Below, one piece after another: positions 60,042 to 64,000 of a stretch of DNA of 64,000 bases; position 1 is the stretch's first letter, and every line of letters begins with the position of its first letter. Source of the DNA: Thermosynechococcus vestitus BP-1 (GTDB taxonomy: Bacteria; Cyanobacteriota; Cyanobacteriia; Thermosynechococcales; Thermosynechococcaceae). Where the stretch lies: NCBI RefSeq assembly GCF_000011345.1, contig NC_004113.1:1612001-1676000 (forward strand). The letters run 5' to 3'. A model generated the notes under the pieces. That model made no database searches. It was not told where the DNA came from and saw only the letters and a program-made list of their open reading frames with translations. The position numbers and the translations under genes were made by a program.

Positions 60042-61413
60042 CAAACTCCTCAGCGGTGGAGGGGTGAATGCCAAGGGTGGCATCAAAGTCTTTCTTGGTG
60101 GCGCCCATTTTGAGGGCGATCGCGATCCCTTGAATAACTTCAGCCGCATTATCCCCCACCATGTGGGCCCCCAGCACCCTCTCCGTATTGTTCTCCACCA
60201 CCAATTTGACGATCACCTGTTCAGGGCGCCCCGTGAGGCTGTGGTACATGGGCCGAAAGGCCGCGCGGTAGATTTTCACATTCTCTTCCCCCAATTTCGC
60301 CTTCGCTTGCGCCTCCGAAAGCCCCACAGAAGCTGCCTCCGGCTGGGAAAACACCGCCGAGGGAATATTCTCATAGCTCAAGGTGCGGGGTAGATTGCCA
60401 AATTGGGTATCGGCAAAGGCGCGTCCTTCCGCAATGGCTACGGGGGTGAGGTTGACGCGGTTGGTGCAGTCGCCCACAGCAAAAATATGCTCTTGATTGG
60501 TGCGGTAGTATTCATCCACCGCAATGGCCACAATTCCTTGGCGATTAGTTCTGAGGTGAACCCCTGCCCGATCGAGGCCTAGCCCCTGCAAATTGGGAGC
60601 GCGCCCCACCGCACACAGCACCGTATCAACTTTGGTTTCACGGGTTTGTCCCTGCTGTTCGTAGCGAATGCGGATATTACCCTTCTTAGTGAGCTTCAAG
60701 CCAGTAATGTGGCACTGGGGACGCACATCAATGCCGTGGCGAATCATTCCCCCATAGACGCCATCTTGAATGTCTTGATCAAAGCCCCGCAGGGGGCGAT
60801 CGCCCCGCAGAAAGTGGATCACCTCTGTTCCTAGTCCCTGCATAATGCCGGCAAACTCAACACTAATGTAGCCACCGCCAAGGATGGCCAGGCGCTTTGG
60901 CTGTTTGGGCAACAAAAACATCTCCCGCGAGGTAATGCTGTGTTCAATTCCCGGCACATTGGGTTTAATGGCTTCGCCGCCGACGGCAATCAGGATTTTT
61001 GCTGCTGTCACCCGCCCCTGTACCTGTCCTTGGCGATCCACCAGTTCTAGGGTGTGGGGGTCAGCAAAGCGGGCAAAAAACGGTAACAGTTCAACACCTG
61101 CTTTTTCCAAATAGCTAATGTGCAGTTGACTGAGCCGATTCACCTCCTGATCCACCGCACGAATCAGGCGTTCCCAATTGAGTTTTGCCTTAACGGGGTG
61201 CCAGCCATAGCCGACAGCGTCTTCAAAGAGGTGGCTAAACTTGGAGCCATAAACCATGAGCTTTTTGGGGACACAACCCCGAATCACACAGGTGCCGCCG
61301 ACTTTATCCCCTTCGGCAATGGCCACCCTAGCACCATAGGAAGCTGCCCGCTTTGAGGCCGCCAAGCCACCGGAGCCAGCACCAATCACAAACAGGTCAT
61401 AGTCGTAGGTCAT
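60028..61413 (-). CDS. gor: Glutathione reductase
   Basis: An FAD disulfide oxidoreductase, 461 residues. It opens with FAD-binding DLFVIGAGSGGLAASKRAA and the redox pair is in GGTCVIRGCVPKKLM (about 39-53). The NADPH fold has AILGGGYISVEFAGIMQGLG near 175, and the C-terminal active-site block is THIGIHPSTAEE-like (TLGIHPSTAEEFVT). It keeps glutathione reduced against photo-oxidative stress. ATG start. Dihydrolipoamide dehydrogenase was excluded by CVIRGCVPKK and the C-terminus. Confidence 0.95.
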   Translation of the reverse strand: MTYDYDLFVIGAGSGGLAASKRAASYGARVAIAEGDKVGGTCVIRGCVPKKLMVYGSKFSHLFEDAVGYGWHPVKAKLNWERLIRAVDQEVNRLSQLHISYLEKAGVELLPFFARFADPHTLELVDRQGQVQGRVTAAKILIAVGGEAIKPNVPGIEHSITSREMFLLPKQPKRLAILGGGYISVEFAGIMQGLGTEVIHFLRGDRPLRGFDQDIQDGVYGGMIRHGIDVRPQCHITGLKLTKKGNIRIRYEQQGQTRETKVDTVLCAVGRAPNLQGLGLDRAGVHLRTNRQGIVAIAVDEYYRTNQEHIFAVGDCTNRVNLTPVAIAEGRAFADTQFGNLPRTLSYENIPSAVFSQPEAASVGLSEAQAKAKLGEENVKIYRAAFRPMYHSLTGRPEQVIVKLVVENNTERVLGAHMVGDNAAEVIQGIAIALKMGATKKDFDATLGIHPSTAEEFVTLR

Positions 61414-61474
61414 TCCGGGTCCCCAACACCTAGCCTCAGTTTAGCGAAGTCTATCGGATCTCTCTGAAGCAACA

Positions 61475-61756
61475 TCACAGGAAGGCTTGCCGATGAATGG
61501 CCTCTAGGGCTTTGTACTCAGCCGTTTTGCCTAGGCGCCGCAGCGATCGCAACCGCTGTTCAATAAGCATTCGCGCATCAGTGCGACTGATGGACTCAAA
61601 TTTCATCCCTCCCGGCCGGTGGCTGACAATGAAGAACAGCCGCTGGGCATACAACGTTGTAAAAAGTTGCCGATGCTCATCCAGAGGGCAGACCCCATAG
61701 AGCAAGCCAAAGGTGGGATGATTGAGATACTGCTCAGCAGTAATCGGGGGCTTCAT
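61475..61756 (-). CDS. pipX: NtcA co-activator / PII-interacting protein
   Basis: A 93-residue regulator of cyanobacterial nitrogen control. It matches PipX across its length: EQYLNHPTFGLLYGVCPLDE, LFTTLYAQRLFFIV and ARMLIEQRLRSLRRLG, giving the Tudor-like N-domain and helical C-terminus. At low nitrogen it stabilises active NtcA; at high nitrogen PII sequesters it. ATG 61756 is chosen over an upstream ATG eight residues earlier. It is divergent from sppA. Confidence 0.92.
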   Translation of the reverse strand: MKPPITAEQYLNHPTFGLLYGVCPLDEHRQLFTTLYAQRLFFIVSHRPGGMKFESISRTDARMLIEQRLRSLRRLGKTAEYKALEAIHRQAFL

Positions 61757-61860
61757 TAGAAAGGAGAACCTACTTCGCAAAAGTGATGACAGGCCAAGAC
61801 GGCAAGGGTTCAGTCGTGAGGAGGAAAAGCAAAAGAAGACCGCCTACTGTGGCTAAAATA

Positions 61861-61880
61861 AGTTAATTCAAGTTAATTCA
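61861..61880. promoter_or_regulatory. 10-bp direct repeat between pipX and sppA
   Basis: AGTTAATTCA occurs twice head to tail with period 10, preceded by a partial copy. It is 74 bp upstream of the sppA ATG and 105 bp from the pipX start. Period-10 direct repeats are typical of OmpR-type regulators such as RpaB, but the half-site matches the HLR1 consensus only at its GTTA part. Operator function is inference. Confidence 0.4.
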
Positions 61881-61953
61881 GTCATTAAAACACTGAAGCG
61901 GCTTAGCTGAAAAGCTGTTCAGATTATACCGAAACCCTCCCCTCTGTTTATCC

Positions 61954-63063
61954 ATGGCACGTTCACTTCCCCCCTTTTGGCCTAGTGTGTTTCACCGTTG
62001 CGGTGTGATCTTTTTTGGCACGCTGACCTTTTTTTTCACCCTGGGGGTGGTGGGCTTTAGTGCCACGGTTTTCTTTGCCCTCCTCGGCATCCTGTTGGCG
62101 CCCGCCAGTGAAACAAGTCCCTATGAGCATATCAGCGGCAAGGAGAGCAGTCGCGATCGCATTCTTCAAATTGACATTGCTGGTCCAATTCTAGGCAGCC
62201 CCCAAAGTGAAGAGGATATCTTCTTTGCCCCTCTTGTGGGCGTCACCTACGGCTATGAAGTGCAGCGGCAGTTGGCAGAAGCCGCTAAGGATAAAACTAT
62301 TCAGGCCGTCTTTGTCAATATCAAGACTCCCGGTGGCACGATCTTTGGCTCCCAGGCGATCGCCGAGGGCATTAGGCGCTACCGCAAAGCAACCCAAAAA
62401 CCCGTCTATGCCTTTATTGAGGGCATTGCTGCCTCCGGTGGGGTTTGGGCAATGGTGACAGCGGATCAGATCTACGCTGATCATGGCAGCATGGTTGGCA
62501 GTATTGGCATTCTCGGTCCCAGTGTTTTCTACTACGATCGCCCCACCAGCCTCGATAACGGCCTACTGAGGGGAGGTGTCACCGCCAATAGCATCGAAGA
62601 ACGGACCCTGAGCGCTGGCCGCAGCAAAGATATTGGCAATCCCTTCCGTCGCCTCACCCCCCAAGAAATTCAGGTCTTGCAAGCGGGCCTTGAGCAGGAA
62701 TACACCAAGTTTATTAATCATGTGGCCCAGGCCCGGGGCATTGATCCCAGCGTTATTCGCAACGAAATGGGAGCGATGATCTTCAGTAACGATCAGGCGC
62801 AGCGCTACCGTCTCATCGATGGGACCCGCAGCCGCTCAGAAACCCTCAACGCCCTCGCCAGGGCCGCCAATCTCAAGGAGGGAGAATATGCCATTGTCCG
62901 TTTTCGGCGCGATCGCTCCCCCTTGATCAATCAACTCTTTGGCGTTCAGTCACCTCCCCCGCCCCTAGAAACCCAACGGGCGTGGAAACAGGAGCAACTT
63001 TGCGCCCTTAGTCAATTGCGTGCCCTTGCCTACTATGGTTCCCTCTCTTGCCACCGTCAGTAA
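61954..63063 (+). CDS. Signal peptide peptidase SppA (S49)
   Basis: A 369-residue membrane-anchored protease with one N-terminal helix (about 17-50). The S49 core is clear: AVFVNIKTPGGTIFGSQAIAEGI near 115-137 and the catalytic Ser in IEGIAASGGVWAMVTADQIYA near 156-176, followed by VGSIGILGPSVF. The Lys of the dyad should be in SAGRSKDIGNPFR near 228. Short-type SppA (one S49 domain). Its TAA overlaps the trmD ATG (TAATG). Confidence 0.9.
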   Translation: MARSLPPFWPSVFHRCGVIFFGTLTFFFTLGVVGFSATVFFALLGILLAPASETSPYEHISGKESSRDRILQIDIAGPILGSPQSEEDIFFAPLVGVTYGYEVQRQLAEAAKDKTIQAVFVNIKTPGGTIFGSQAIAEGIRRYRKATQKPVYAFIEGIAASGGVWAMVTADQIYADHGSMVGSIGILGPSVFYYDRPTSLDNGLLRGGVTANSIEERTLSAGRSKDIGNPFRRLTPQEIQVLQAGLEQEYTKFINHVAQARGIDPSVIRNEMGAMIFSNDQAQRYRLIDGTRSRSETLNALARAANLKEGEYAIVRFRRDRSPLINQLFGVQSPPPPLETQRAWKQEQLCALSQLRALAYYGSLSCHRQ

Positions 63064-63776
63064 TGCGTTTTGACATTATTACCCTCTTTCCAGAGTTTTT
63101 CGCTTCTCCCCTGAGCAGCGGTTTAATGGCCAAAGCCTTGGCACGGGGGATTGCCGAGGTTGTCCTGACCAATCCGCGTCACTTTAGTACCGATAAGCAC
63201 CAGCGGGTGGATGATGAACCCTACGGCGGTGGTGTGGGCATGGTGATGAAGCCGGAACCCCTCTTTGCTGCGGTGGAATCACTGCCCGCTTTGCCTCGCC
63301 GTGAAGTGATCTATGTTACCCCCCAAGGGCAACCCCTCACCCAACAGCACCTTTGGCATTGGTCACGGGAGCGGGATCAACTGGTGATTCTCTGTGGTCA
63401 CTATGAGGGGGTAGATGAGCGGGTTGTTGAACACTTAGTCACCCAAGAAATCTCCATTGGCGATTTTGTCCTCACCTGTGGTGAAATTCCAGCCCTTGTG
63501 ATTCTCAATGGTGTGCTGCGACTTCTGCCGGGCACTGTAGGTAAAGCTGCCTCCCTCCATCAAGATAGCTTTGAAGATGGCTTGCTGGATTATCCCCACT
63601 ACACCCGACCCGCAGAATTTCGGGGTTGGACGGTACCCCCTGTCTTGCTCTCAGGTCACCATGGAGAAATCGCTGCTTGGCGACGGGCACAGCAAATTGA
63701 GCGCACACGACAACGCCGCCCTGACCTCTATGCCCGATGGCTAGCTCGAACTCAGGGGCAAGCTAAAACCCATTGA
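63063..63776 (+). CDS. trmD: tRNA (guanine-N1-)-methyltransferase
   Basis: Methylates G37 of tRNAs to prevent frameshifting. The 237 residues from MRFDIITLFPEFFASPL match TrmD; the knotted SPOUT motif is LCGHYEGVDERVVEHLVTQ near 110-128 and ISIGDFVLTCGEIPALV, with DSFEDGLLDYPHYTRP following. The ATG at 63063 shares a base with the sppA stop, and is favoured over a start five residues upstream. Confidence 0.96.
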   Translation: MRFDIITLFPEFFASPLSSGLMAKALARGIAEVVLTNPRHFSTDKHQRVDDEPYGGGVGMVMKPEPLFAAVESLPALPRREVIYVTPQGQPLTQQHLWHWSRERDQLVILCGHYEGVDERVVEHLVTQEISIGDFVLTCGEIPALVILNGVLRLLPGTVGKAASLHQDSFEDGLLDYPHYTRPAEFRGWTVPPVLLSGHHGEIAAWRRAQQIERTRQRRPDLYARWLARTQGQAKTH

Positions 63777-63870
63777 AACCCCTTAATTAAACCATCGGCC
63801 ACAAGTGGGAAAAACTGTGCTAACCTCAAGGCAAATTCTCCCCCCTTAGAAGCTTTACAAGCGGCTTTCC

Positions 63871-64000
63871 ATGGATGGTTCCTCACCACGCTCCTTGGCT
63901 GTTGATTCATGGCGTTTGGCAGTCTCTACCCAAGGACTGCTTCAGCTCCTCCAAGGGCGGGTTGGCTACGATCTCGAACACTACCTAGCGGCGGTTCTGT
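63871..64000 (+). CDS. Partial coding region at the window end, unknown
   Basis: An ATG-started frame of 43 open codons runs off the end of the window, in the same direction as trmD and 94 bp after it. It begins MDGSSPRSLAVDSWRLAVST and reads LLQLLQGRVGYDLEHYL. Too little is visible to name a family. Confidence 0.45.
   Translation, partial: MDGSSPRSLAVDSWRLAVSTQGLLQLLQGRVGYDLEHYLAAVL

Overview
The window is cyanobacterial chromosome, almost certainly from a thermophilic unicellular lineage close to Thermosynechococcus. This rests on phycobilisome and photosystem genes (apcD, psaE), carotenoid genes of the cyanobacterial type (crtP, crtB), gun4, a carboxysome BMC shell protein, pipX, an NtcA-type glnA promoter and very many copies of the HIP1 palindrome GCGATCGC. 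The genus assignment is inference from protein resemblance; no database was searched. There is no rRNA, CRISPR array or prophage. One tRNA (Asn, GTT) is present.

Layout. 1-9.5 kb: purine and nucleotide supply (prs, purH), a metallophosphoesterase, an AI-2E-type membrane protein that overlaps an LpxB-like gene tail to tail, apcD, then serS-murF. 9.5-17.2 kb: tRNA-Asn, a receiver-like protein, a MoxR ATPase with ribF, and a tightly packed minus-strand run crtP-crtB-phosphoribosyltransferase-pyrB-ferredoxin, behind the cyanobacterial chorismate lyase. 17.3-29.3 kb: a TerB/Mo-nitro_C protein, rimO, a degenerate histidine kinase, psaE-mutM, a STAS protein, a DAHP synthase, an lptA-lptB-lptF set, holA, an InrS-like metal sensor, a YggT protein and a Dam-type methylase. 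29.3-32.5 kb is the most disturbed part: a coiled-coil nuclease-like protein with seven 42-bp repeats, a complete IS481-type element, an inositol-phosphatase gene cut off by that element, and a GIY-YIG protein. 32.5-41.2 kb: rodA-like, DUF3285, ybeY, dgkA, ychF, glnA, a DUF2085 gene and two GT4 glycosyltransferases. 41.5-49.5 kb: livH-like permease, heptose-1-P adenylyltransferase, gun4, a periplasmic protein, BMC protein, cofH, DUF3352, pentapeptide protein, leuB. 49.5-52.7 kb: a candidate structured RNA, an IS630-like pseudogene, cydAB and a hairpin-rich stretch. 52.7-64 kb: gcvP with a methyltransferase, a TolC-family protein, truB, ctpA-like protease, glutathione reductase, pipX, sppA, trmD and one partial gene.

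Working together. Nitrogen control shows twice: glnA has a canonical NtcA promoter and pipX, the NtcA co-activator, lies 24 kb away. Envelope biogenesis is well represented (lptA/B/F, LpxB-like, heptose activation, rodA, murF, TolC). The crtP promoter carries an HLR1-like RpaB site on top of its -10 region, which would tie carotenoid synthesis to light stress. The genome is compact: many genes share ATGA or TAATG junctions and four convergent pairs overlap at their 3' ends.

The strongest leads for something undescribed are the candidate structured RNA at 49.5 kb, the hairpin element at 52.6-52.7 kb (possibly a relic of an IS200/IS605 3' end), the IS481 insertion with loss of the gene's other half, and the HLR1/-10 arrangement at crtP.
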